Of a DNA stretch of 64,000 bases, positions 44,990 to 53,148 are shown in pieces. Origin of the DNA: JAFDBW01 sp963723355 (GTDB lineage: Bacteria > Desulfobacterota > Desulfuromonadia > Desulfuromonadales > BM103); the NCBI GenBank assembly GCA_963723355.1, contig CAVRQQ010000016.1, forward strand, positions 1-64,000, read 5' to 3'. The notes under the pieces were generated by a model that was given only the letters and a program-made list of their open reading frames with translations, had not been told where the DNA came from and did not search any database. The position numbers and the translations under genes are program-made. Every line of letters begins with the position of its first letter. The first letter of the stretch is position 1.

Positions 44990-46170
44990 CAACCCTGTAC
45001 CTCGACACTTTTTCCGGGATATCTGGCGACATGACTCTTGGCCTGCTGGTCGACCTGGGTATCGCCCTGGACAGCCTCCAGGCAGAACTTGGCAAGCTGC
45101 CGGTGAACGGCTACCGGCTTGAGCAGAGGCAGGAAAAACGCCACGGCATCGCTGGCACGCGGGTCGAGGTCGTCTGTGATGGCGGACAACCGTCACGGAC
45201 CTGGTCCGAGATTGACAGCATGATTGGCGAAAGCGCATTGACCGTACCGGTGAAAGACACGGCGCGCCGCATCTTCCGCTGTCTCGGCGAAGCTGAGGCA
45301 CATGTTCACAGGGTCGGCCTGGATGAGGTTCACTTTCACGAAGTCGGCGCCGTCGATGCAATTGTCGACATTGTCGGCAGCGCCATAGGCCTGCACCTGC
45401 TCGAAATTCAGGAGGTTATCTGTGCTCCGCTACCACTGTCCCGCGGCATGACGCAGGGCAGTCACGGCAGCATCCCCCTGCCGGCCCCGGCCACCCTGCA
45501 GATTCTTTCCGGCCAGCCGGTCCGCAATGCCGGCAGTGATCGGGAACTGGTGACGCCGACAGGTGCAGCCATTGCTGCGTCTGTTGCCCGGTTCGGGCCG
45601 ATGCCGGAGATGGCCATTGCCCGGATCGGTTACGGTGTCGGTGGCTGGGACCTGGAAGAACGGCCCAACCTGTTGCGCGGCATCGTTGGCCGCCAGGCTC
45701 TCGCTTCCGGCCTTGAACATGATCTTGTCACCGTCATCGAATCCCATATTGACGACTCGTCTCCGGAATGGCTCGGCTCGCTGATCGACAGGCTGATGGA
45801 CGAGGGCGCCCTGGATGCCGCGCTCGCCCCTCTGCAGATGAAAAAGAATCGCCCGGGATCACGTCTGACGGTGGTTGCAAAACCTCATCATGCCGCCAGC
45901 CTGGCCCGGACGATTTTACTGGAAAGCAGCGCCATCGGAGTACGCATGCACGAGACCCGACGCATCAAGCTGAGACGACAATCAGCAACGGTTCGGACTC
46001 GTCTCGGTGACGCTGAAGTCAAGTTGATCTACGAGGCAGAGCGACTGCTGCGCATCACCCCGGAGCATGCCAGCTGCCAGCAGCTGGCAAAGGCCAGTGG
46101 ACGCCCGCTACCGGACGTCTTCCGCATCGTCACAGCAACAGCAAACCGCCAATTCGGACTGGAGGAGTAA
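44986..46170 (+). CDS. larC: LarC, nickel insertion enzyme of the nickel-pincer pathway
   Basis: CTP-dependent cyclometallase that inserts nickel into the pincer cofactor of lactate racemase-type enzymes; 394 residues. Family signatures are MTTLYLDTFSGISGDMTLGL, LDEVHFHEVGAVDAIVDIVG, SHGSIPLPAPATLQIL, ELVTPTGAAIAA and VIESHIDDSSPEWLGSLIDR. In Lactobacillus, LarC needs a programmed frameshift; here a single uninterrupted frame encodes both parts. The start overlaps the larB stop by four bases (ATGA), indicating translational coupling. pgpA follows directly. Confidence 0.94.
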
Positions 46171-46632
46171 GTGCGCAAGCTAACCCTTTTCCTCGCCAGC
46201 AACGCCGGCCTCGGTTATGCCCCGTTTGCGTCCGGGACGTTCGGCACCCTGGCCGGCATTCCGGTCTTCTACCTGACCGGAGCGTGGCCATGGTGGCTTT
46301 ACATGATCACCATGACCGCCCTGCTCTTCCTCAGCTTCTGGGTCGCCGATGCCGCCGGACAGATCTACGGCGTTGCCGACGACGGCCGGATTGTCATCGA
46401 TGAGCTGATGGGCTACCTCGTTACTGTTGCCTTCCTGCCCTGGAGCTGGAGCGCGGCGCTGATCGGCTTCTTCTGGTTTCGCCTGTTCGACATCCTCAAA
46501 CCGCCGCCGGCAGGATGGCTTGACAAGAATTTCAAACACGGTGTCGGCGTCGTCCTCGATGACTTTGCGGCAGGCATTTACGCAGCCATCGCCTTGCGCC
46601 TGACCTTGTGGGCCTTCAACCTGGGCGGATAG
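46171..46632 (+). CDS. pgpA: Phosphatidylglycerophosphatase A
   Basis: Dephosphorylates phosphatidylglycerol phosphate in the inner membrane. The 153 residues contain the PgpA signatures GLGYAPFASGTFGTLAGIPV, DDGRIVIDELMGYLV and FRLFDILKPPPAGWLD, with four hydrophobic segments. GTG start directly after the larC stop. In many deltaproteobacteria pgpA precedes cinA, as here. Confidence 0.94.
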   Translation: MRKLTLFLASNAGLGYAPFASGTFGTLAGIPVFYLTGAWPWWLYMITMTALLFLSFWVADAAGQIYGVADDGRIVIDELMGYLVTVAFLPWSWSAALIGFFWFRLFDILKPPPAGWLDKNFKHGVGVVLDDFAAGIYAAIALRLTLWAFNLGG

Positions 46633-46676
46633 AGACAGAGACCTGTCAAAACCGGACAGATCGGGAACCGGTACCG

Positions 46677-47929
46677 ATGAAAATCGCAATCCTTGACCAT
46701 AGGCGATGAGCTGCTCAACGGCGACCTGGCTGACACCAATACCGCGGCCATTGCCGGGATGTTGATCAATCATTCGCTGCCGGTGCATGAGGCGGCCACA
46801 ACAGGTGACCGGGAAGCAGACATCGCTGCGGCACTGCAACGCCTGGCGGCAACCCACGACGCGGTCGTCGTGACCGGTGGACTTGGCCCGACTGGAGACG
46901 ACCGGACCGCCAAGGCTGCAGCCACCGCCTTCAGCAGGCCTCTCAGCCTGAACGACAAGGCGCTGCAACAAATCCGGGCGCGTTTTCGCATCATGCAGCG
47001 CAGCATGCACCCTGCCAACGAAAAGCAGGCCATGCTCCCCGGCAGAAGCACGGTGATTGCCAACCACAACGGCACAGCGCCGGGCTTCCATCTGCAGCAT
47101 CACGCGACGGAGCTTTATTTCCTGCCGGGCGTGCCCCGGGAAATGCTCGTGATGCTAGACGAATACGTTATCCCATCGCTACTGGAGCGCTTTCCCGACC
47201 CGCCCCTGTTTTGCCAGCAAACGGTCACCGTTTTGGGCTTGCCGGAACCCGAAGTCGAATCCCGGATATCCACTACTCCCCTGCCGGAAGGGATCGAGTT
47301 GGCGTTCAATGTCGAACTCCCGGCGGTCCAGGTCAAACTGCGCGCCAGGGGTAAAGATGCACGGAAACTGGTTGACCGCGCCGAGGTGGTCGTCAGGAAA
47401 GCCCTCGGAGAATATGTTGTCGGCTTTGGCAACGAGACTCTGGCGGAGCACAGCGAAACACCTCATCTCGGCGGGTCTGACGTTGTCACTCGCCGAATCA
47501 TGTACGGGCGGGTTGATCGCCAAGCTGCTCACCGACCAGGCCGGAGCGTCAGCCTTTCTCGAGCGCAGTATCGTGACTTACGCCAATTCGGCAAAGATCG
47601 ATTGTCTGCAAGTACCGTCGGACATTCTCGAAAAGCACGGCGCTGTCAGTCAAGACTGCGCGGTGGCTATGGCCCGTGGAGTGAAGACTGCATCGCGAAC
47701 CGATATCGGCCTTGCCGTGACCGGCATTGCCGGACCGGATGGTGGCACCGAAGACAAACCGGTCGGCACGGTGTTCATGGCCATGACTGGTCCTCATGGC
47801 GAGCGTGTCGAAAGGTTCCATTTCCACGGCAACCGCGAACAGGTACGTATGCGTACTGCCTGTACCGCTCTCGATTGGCTTCGACGCCAGGCCTTGCACC
47901 AGATTTCCGACGTGCCGCAGGAGGACTGA
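46677..47929 (+). CDS. cinA: CinA-family protein (nicotinamide mononucleotide deamidase), with two frameshifts
   Basis: Pyridine-nucleotide salvage enzyme with an N-terminal MoaB/MogA-like domain and a C-terminal NMN amidase domain. ATG at 46677 encodes MKIAIL; an extra G near 46695 shifts to TIGDELLNGDLADTNTAAIA, which continues with VTGGLGPTGDDRTAKA and LPGVPREML. A second extra base near 47449 shifts again to AKHLISAGLTLSLAESCTGG, GAVSQDCAVAMARG and TGIAGPDGGTEDKPVGTVF, stopping at 47929. Joined, the protein has normal CinA order and length (about 417 residues). The first frame continues by chance into the next gene, giving a false 1063-residue fusion. Confidence 0.88.
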
Positions 47930-47931
47930 TC

Positions 47932-49884
47932 ATGCCTGTCGTCATCAGCGTGTTGGTCGGAGTCGCATTTCTCATCATTGCAGCCTGGGCAATATCCTGC
48001 CGAAAAAAAGCCGACACCCTGCAAACCCGCCTGTCGGAAATGGCAAAAGAGAAGGTCTTGCAGGAAGAGCTTCTCGAGCATCTTCGCAACCGGGACCGGC
48101 TCTTCTTTCAGGACGCCGGGGAAGCAACCTTCATGTTCGACCAGGAGAGCGGTGCCCTGCTCGAGGTCAACCAGGTGGCGAAACAGCTTTTGGGGTACGC
48201 GCCGTCGGAAACCATTCTCCTGAGCTTCAAGTCCCTCTTCTCCCGGGAGCAGCGACAGCGACTGCTGCGAACCATCAGCCAAGCCCGCAAAACTGGTCAC
48301 GCAGAGGCCCCTGCGGTGAAAATCCGCCGCAAGGACGGCTCACTGTTTGTCGGCGAAGTGAAGTTCAGGTCAGGCCACATCGATGACAAAGAGATCATCT
48401 ACGGGACCTTTCGCGACACAACCCAGGTCACCAACCTGCAGATCGAACTGCGCCGGCACAATCGCCACCTGACGCTTCTGAATCAGATCTCCCACCGGGT
48501 CGCCGAGGGTCACGACCTGGCCCAGACTCTGGAGATCATTCTCGACGAGGTTGTCAGGAGCTTCTCCATCTCCGGTGGCGGGATCTTTCTCCTTGAGCAT
48601 CGCGGAACAGAGATGAAGCTGGCCCTGCATCATAACATCCCGGACAATGTGGTTGAGGAGCTCGGGCGGATCCAGCCCGGCATGGGGCTGGCCGGAAAAG
48701 TCGTGGAAACCGGTCGGCCGCGCATGTCGACCAACCTGCAAAAGGACCATCGGCGCATTTCCAGTGCGGTCTTTGCCGACAACTGGCGGGCCTTCCTGGC
48801 CGTACCATTCATAGCCGAGGAAGAGACGCTCGGCGTCCTCTTCATCTTTGATCGCGGCCAGCGGGTTTTCAACAGGGAAGATGTCCGGCTGATTCAGGCG
48901 ATCGGCCGGCAAGTCGGGCCGATCCTGAAAAATGCCGAACTTTTCGATGAGCTGAAATGGCAGCACCGACTCAATTTTGCCAGCATGCGGGAGCTCGAGA
49001 GGTCACGTTCCGCTCTACGCAGCCACCTGGATCAACTCGAACAGAATCACCGCGCCCTGCAAAGTCTCAACCAGATGAAGAGCACGTTCCTCTCGTTGGC
49101 CTCGCATGAGCTGCGCACCCCCCTGACCACGATCATGTCCGGAGCGGAATTTCTACAAGACGCGGCCGGGGTGAGGCTGGGAGAAAACGAACAAAGAGCC
49201 ATGGATGTTATCATCCGCGGCAGCGAGCGACTGAATCATATTGTCGACAACCTGCTGGAGGCCGCCAGGCTCGAAGCAAAAGTACTCTACATGGCACGTG
49301 AGGCCTTCAATCCACTGTTGATCATCAGGGAACTGGTCGACGAATATCAGTCCGACTGCATAAATCGCAAGCTTCGCCTTGAAATTCTCGAATTCCCCGA
49401 GCATCCGGTGGTCAGGGGTGATGTCCATCATTTGAAACGGGCCTTTGACAGGCTTCTGGAAAATGCTGTGAAGTTCACTCCAGAGGGAGGCTGGATTCAT
49501 GTCAGCGGCCGTGAAATCAGCGGAGAGGATGTCGCGTCCCGCACTGACATGCTCAAGCCATTCTCGGAGAATTTCTTCAGCGGTCGCTTAAAAGACAAGT
49601 ACCTGGAGGTTGCCATCACTGATAGCGGGATCGGACTGGCCGGGGACGACCAACTGAAGATTTTCGACAAGTTTCACGAAGTCGGCGACATCTCCAGTCA
49701 TTCGTCATCCCGGGAGAGTTTCGGCGGCAAAGGAGTCGGGCTTGGGTTGACTCTGGTCAAGGGGATTATCGAGACCCATGACGGGTTGGTCTGGGTTGAG
49801 AGCGCCGGGGCCGACCAGGGTAGTTGCTTCTCGGCTCTGCTACCCTTGAGCAGCCCTGATGAGGGGAAACATGTCCTCGGTTAG
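47932..49884 (+). CDS. PAS-GAF sensor histidine kinase
   Basis: A 650-residue membrane-attached kinase. An N-terminal helix (VVISVLVGVAFLIIAAWAIS) is followed by a PAS domain (about 50-165, FQDAGEATFMFDQESGALLE), a GAF domain (about 185-330, GGGIFLLEHRGTEMKLALHH, FLAVPFIAEEETLGVLFIF), a coiled coil, HisKA with the phospho-acceptor H392 in SLASHELRTPLTTI, and HATPase with ENAVKFTPEGGW, DSGIGLAGDD and GKGVGLGLTLVKG. It starts two bases after the cinA stop. No response regulator is adjacent, so the partner is unknown. Confidence 0.92.
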   Translation: MPVVISVLVGVAFLIIAAWAISCRKKADTLQTRLSEMAKEKVLQEELLEHLRNRDRLFFQDAGEATFMFDQESGALLEVNQVAKQLLGYAPSETILLSFKSLFSREQRQRLLRTISQARKTGHAEAPAVKIRRKDGSLFVGEVKFRSGHIDDKEIIYGTFRDTTQVTNLQIELRRHNRHLTLLNQISHRVAEGHDLAQTLEIILDEVVRSFSISGGGIFLLEHRGTEMKLALHHNIPDNVVEELGRIQPGMGLAGKVVETGRPRMSTNLQKDHRRISSAVFADNWRAFLAVPFIAEEETLGVLFIFDRGQRVFNREDVRLIQAIGRQVGPILKNAELFDELKWQHRLNFASMRELERSRSALRSHLDQLEQNHRALQSLNQMKSTFLSLASHELRTPLTTIMSGAEFLQDAAGVRLGENEQRAMDVIIRGSERLNHIVDNLLEAARLEAKVLYMAREAFNPLLIIRELVDEYQSDCINRKLRLEILEFPEHPVVRGDVHHLKRAFDRLLENAVKFTPEGGWIHVSGREISGEDVASRTDMLKPFSENFFSGRLKDKYLEVAITDSGIGLAGDDQLKIFDKFHEVGDISSHSSSRESFGGKGVGLGLTLVKGIIETHDGLVWVESAGADQGSCFSALLPLSSPDEGKHVLG

Positions 49885-50450
49885 GGTATTTCTGGGCGTG
49901 CCACTCACAGAGGAACTGCAGAACGCAATCCGCTCGTTACAGGGGGATCTCAAGTCCCGGATTCGCGATATCCGCTGGAGCCGACCGGAAAACCTGCATC
50001 TAACCTTGCACTTCTTCGGTGAAACCGAGCAGGAAAACCTTGAAAAGATCAGGGTTTCTATGCTATCCGTTAAGCGCTGTCATCGGCCTTTCCTGGTCGA
50101 TGTAATCGGCTTGGGAGCCTTTCCCAGTCTGCGACGCCCCAGGGTCATCTGGCTCGGCCTGAATCCGCAGAACCAGCTCGGGCAACTGCACCGAGATTGT
50201 CGTCGTGCATTGCATGCAGCCGGCTTGGTCACAGATTCCAGGCCATATTCTCCGCATTTGACGATCGGCAGGGCAAAGAAGAAGACAAATGAGCTGACCA
50301 CCCTGGGCAGTGACCTCGGGCAACAACTGGTCGGACATCTCCCGGTCGACAGGCTGGTCTCTGTATGAAAGCCGTTTACAGCCCGGCGGCGCAGAACATA
50401 TTCCATTATTTACGATAGGGCTTGACAATGAGATTGATGACTTCCGGTAA
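49871..50450 (+). CDS. thpR: RNA 2',3'-cyclic phosphodiesterase (LigT family), frameshifted near the end
   Basis: Hydrolyses 2',3'-cyclic phosphate RNA ends. The two catalytic H-x-T motifs are present: NLHLTLHFFGE and SPHLTIGRAK. The first frame stops at 50368 after VDRLVS, but deleting one T near 50360 gives LYESRLQPGGAEHIPLFTIG and a stop at 50450, exactly the family C-terminus, so the total is about 192 residues. The start at 49871 follows GAGGGGAA and overlaps the kinase gene end. Confidence 0.87.
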
Positions 50451-50498
50451 CAACCAGAAAATTCAATGTGGATATTCACCTTGTAAGGAGGGAAAGTA

Positions 50499-51521
50499 AT
50501 GGCAGAGAGCGACCGCAACAGAGCTATCGAACTGGCCATGGGCCAGATTGAAAAACAATTCGGCAAAGGCAGCATCATGCGCCTCGGCGAGGATGCCGTC
50601 CTGCCGGATGTCAAATCGATTTCAACCGGTGCCCTGAGTCTGAACATCGCCCTGGGTATCGGCGGTGTCCCACGAGGCCGGATCGTTGAGATCTACGGCC
50701 CCGAATCTTCCGGCAAGACCACCCTTGCCCTGCACATTGCCGCTGAGGCCCAGAAGGTCGGAGGGGTCGCGGCCTTCATCGATGCCGAACATGCCCTGGA
50801 CGTGCACTACGCCAAGAAACTCGGCGTCAACACCGACGAACTGCTGATCTCCCAGCCCGACACCGGCGAACAGGCCCTTGAAATAGTCGAAGTCCTGGTC
50901 CGCAGCGGTGCGGTCGACGTCCTGGTTATCGACTCGGTCGCGGCCCTGGTGCCGAGGGCGGAAATCGAGGGTGAAATGGGCGATTCGCACATGGGTCTGC
51001 AGGCCCGGCTGATGTCACAGGCCCTGCGCAAGCTGACCGCGACAATCAGCAAGTCGCACACCTGCGTGATTTTCATCAACCAGATCCGCATGAAGATCGG
51101 TGTCATGTTCGGCAACCCCGAAACCACCACCGGCGGCAACGCCCTGAAGTTTTACGCGTCCGTGCGCATGGACATCCGCAGGATCGCTTCCCTCAAGCAG
51201 GGGCAGGATGCGATCGGCAACCGCACCAGGGTCAAGGTTGTCAAGAACAAGATTGCACCACCTTTCAAGGAGGCCGAATTTGACATCATGTACGGCACCG
51301 GAATATCTCGTGAGGGGGATCTGGTCGACCTGGGTGTCGAATGCAACATCGTCGAGAAAAGCGGTTCCTGGTTCTCCTATGGCGAGGAGCGGATAGGACA
51401 GGGACGCGAGAATGCCAAGCAGTTTCTGGTGGAACACCCGGAAACTGCCGCGGACATCGAAGCCCGGGTTCTCGAACATTACGGCCTTAAACCTGCAGGC
51501 AACAGGCCTGAAGGAGAATAA
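50499..51521 (+). CDS. recA: Recombinase A
   Basis: Strand-exchange and SOS-coprotease protein, 340 residues. It has Walker A GPESSGKTT, VIDSVAALVPRAEIEGEMGD, FINQIRMKIGVMFGNPETTT with GGNALKFYAS, and the acidic C-terminus. AAGGAGGGAAAG is an excellent ribosome binding site. A TTGACA lies at 50421-50426 in the end of thpR, but I did not recognise a LexA box with confidence. pilT follows by four bases. Confidence 0.98.
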   Translation: MAESDRNRAIELAMGQIEKQFGKGSIMRLGEDAVLPDVKSISTGALSLNIALGIGGVPRGRIVEIYGPESSGKTTLALHIAAEAQKVGGVAAFIDAEHALDVHYAKKLGVNTDELLISQPDTGEQALEIVEVLVRSGAVDVLVIDSVAALVPRAEIEGEMGDSHMGLQARLMSQALRKLTATISKSHTCVIFINQIRMKIGVMFGNPETTTGGNALKFYASVRMDIRRIASLKQGQDAIGNRTRVKVVKNKIAPPFKEAEFDIMYGTGISREGDLVDLGVECNIVEKSGSWFSYGEERIGQGRENAKQFLVEHPETAADIEARVLEHYGLKPAGNRPEGE

Positions 51522-51524
51522 TTC

Positions 51525-52658
51525 ATGGATCTCAATGAAATCCTGTCGGTCGGGCTGAAGTCCGGAGCCTCCGACATTCATCTCAAGGTCGGGTTGCCGC
51601 CGATCTATCGAATTGACGGCACTCTTCGTCCGCTGCCAAAAGCTCCACGGATTTCACCCGAGCAGACCGAGCAGATTATCGAAGACATCATGAATGATCT
51701 GCAGAAGGAGCGCTTTGAGAAAGCCTGCGAGGTCGACCTGGCTTACGGGGTCCCCGGCCTGGGCCGTTTCCGTGTCAACGCATTTACTCAGCGCGGCTCG
51801 GTTTCACTGGTATTCCGTGCCATCCCGTTTGATATCAAGGGACTTGAAGACCTGCTCCTGCCGCCGGTCATCAAGAAGATGGCGATGGCCAACCGCGGCC
51901 TGATTCTCGTCACCGGCGCCACAGGCTCCGGCAAATCGACAACTCTCGCAGCGATCATCGATTACATCAACGCCAACCGCAAATCACATATTGTGACGAT
52001 TGAGGACCCGATCGAATTTCTGCATCGAGACAAGAAAAGCATCATCAACCAGCGCGAAGTCGGCTCCGACACCGAAGGTTTTCAGACGGCCATGAAATCT
52101 GCCCTGCGTCAGGACCCGGACGTCATCCTGGTCGGCGAGATGCGTGACCACGAAACGATCGAAACGGCCTTGACCGCAGCGGAGACGGGACATCTGGTTC
52201 TTTCGACCCTGCATACGATTGACGCAACAGAAACCGTCAACCGGATCATTTCGGTCTTCCCGCCATACCAGCAGCGACAGATGCGCATCCAGCTGGCCGC
52301 CGTTCTGCGTGGAGTTATCTCCATGCGCCTGGTGCCGAGACTCGATGGCAAGGGTCGTGTCCCGGCGGTCGAGGTCATGATTGCCTCGGCCCGCGTCCGC
52401 CAGATGATTGACGACAAGGACCTGACCAAACAGCTGCCGGATGCAATCCAGCAGGGCTACGAGTCCTACGGTATGCAGACTTTCGATCAGTCGTTGATGG
52501 GCCTGCTCAAACAAAAGCTCATCAGCTTCGAGGAAGCCCTGCGCCAGTGCTCCAACCCGGATGACTTCAAGCTCAAGGTGTCCGGTGTCTCGTCAACTTC
52601 AGACCTTTCCTGGGATGCCTTCGGTGGCAGCGATGAAGAAGGTGAGAAAAAAGACTGA
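51525..52658 (+). CDS. pilT: Type IV pilus retraction ATPase PilT/PilU family
   Basis: Hexameric ATPase that depolymerises type IV pili for twitching motility, 377 residues. It has GASDIHLKVGLPPIYRIDG, Walker A TGATGSGKSTTLAAIIDYIN (about residue 130), the Asp box TIEDPIEFLH, Walker B PDVILVGEMRD and His box TGHLVLSTLHT. The C-terminus carries a longer acidic tail (GSDEEGEKKD) than classical PilT, so the PilU branch is also possible. It lies between recA and recX. Confidence 0.92.
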   Translation: MDLNEILSVGLKSGASDIHLKVGLPPIYRIDGTLRPLPKAPRISPEQTEQIIEDIMNDLQKERFEKACEVDLAYGVPGLGRFRVNAFTQRGSVSLVFRAIPFDIKGLEDLLLPPVIKKMAMANRGLILVTGATGSGKSTTLAAIIDYINANRKSHIVTIEDPIEFLHRDKKSIINQREVGSDTEGFQTAMKSALRQDPDVILVGEMRDHETIETALTAAETGHLVLSTLHTIDATETVNRIISVFPPYQQRQMRIQLAAVLRGVISMRLVPRLDGKGRVPAVEVMIASARVRQMIDDKDLTKQLPDAIQQGYESYGMQTFDQSLMGLLKQKLISFEEALRQCSNPDDFKLKVSGVSSTSDLSWDAFGGSDEEGEKKD

Positions 52659-53148
52659 GCCGAGAGCTGACTGTGACAGCCCTTGGCCAGCGGCCCTGCG
52701 GATATTGACCCGCCGTGACCACAGCCAGGCCGAGCTGCGGAAAAAACTGACCGACAAGGGTTTTGATTCGGAACTGGTTCACACAACCCTGCAGCGGTGC
52801 GTCGAACTCGGCTACCTCGACGATGCGCGCTACGCCCTGACCCGGGCGACCAGCCTGATGAACCAGGGCCGCGCAGTCGGCCATCGGATTCTGGCAGACC
52901 TCAGGCAACGCGGCATCAGCGAGGAACTTGCCGAGCAGGCACTGGCTGCCGCCCGCGAGGCTTGTGACGAAGACGCTCTTCTGGCAGACCTGCTGGCCAG
53001 GAGGTTTCCTGATTTCAACGACAATACGGCACCGGCAAAAGAAAAGCGCCGGGTCGTGAATTTTCTCCAGCGCCGCGGTTTCGCAATCGGCCGCATCCTG
53101 GATCAACTGACACGGAAAGGTATTGCAACAGACAATGAAGACCGGTAG
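52633..53148 (+). CDS. recX: Regulatory protein RecX
   Basis: Binds and inhibits RecA filaments. About 171 residues, with the RecX three-helix repeats: PWPAALRILTRRDHSQAELR, KKLTDKGFDSELVHTTLQRC, GYLDDARYALTRATSLMNQG, LADLRQRGISEELAEQALAA. The start is uncertain: ATG 52633 overlaps the pilT end by 26 bases; GTG 52642 is possible. Its 3' end overlaps alaS by 14 bases. Confidence 0.9.
   Translation: MKKVRKKTEPRADCDSPWPAALRILTRRDHSQAELRKKLTDKGFDSELVHTTLQRCVELGYLDDARYALTRATSLMNQGRAVGHRILADLRQRGISEELAEQALAAAREACDEDALLADLLARRFPDFNDNTAPAKEKRRVVNFLQRRGFAIGRILDQLTRKGIATDNEDR

Noticed and set aside
46693..49884. An apparent 1063-residue CinA-histidine kinase fusion
   Set aside because: The middle 160 residues are out-of-frame cinA sequence. 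The true CinA C-terminus lies in another frame up to 47929 and the kinase has its own ATG at 47932. Two one-base insertions create the false fusion.
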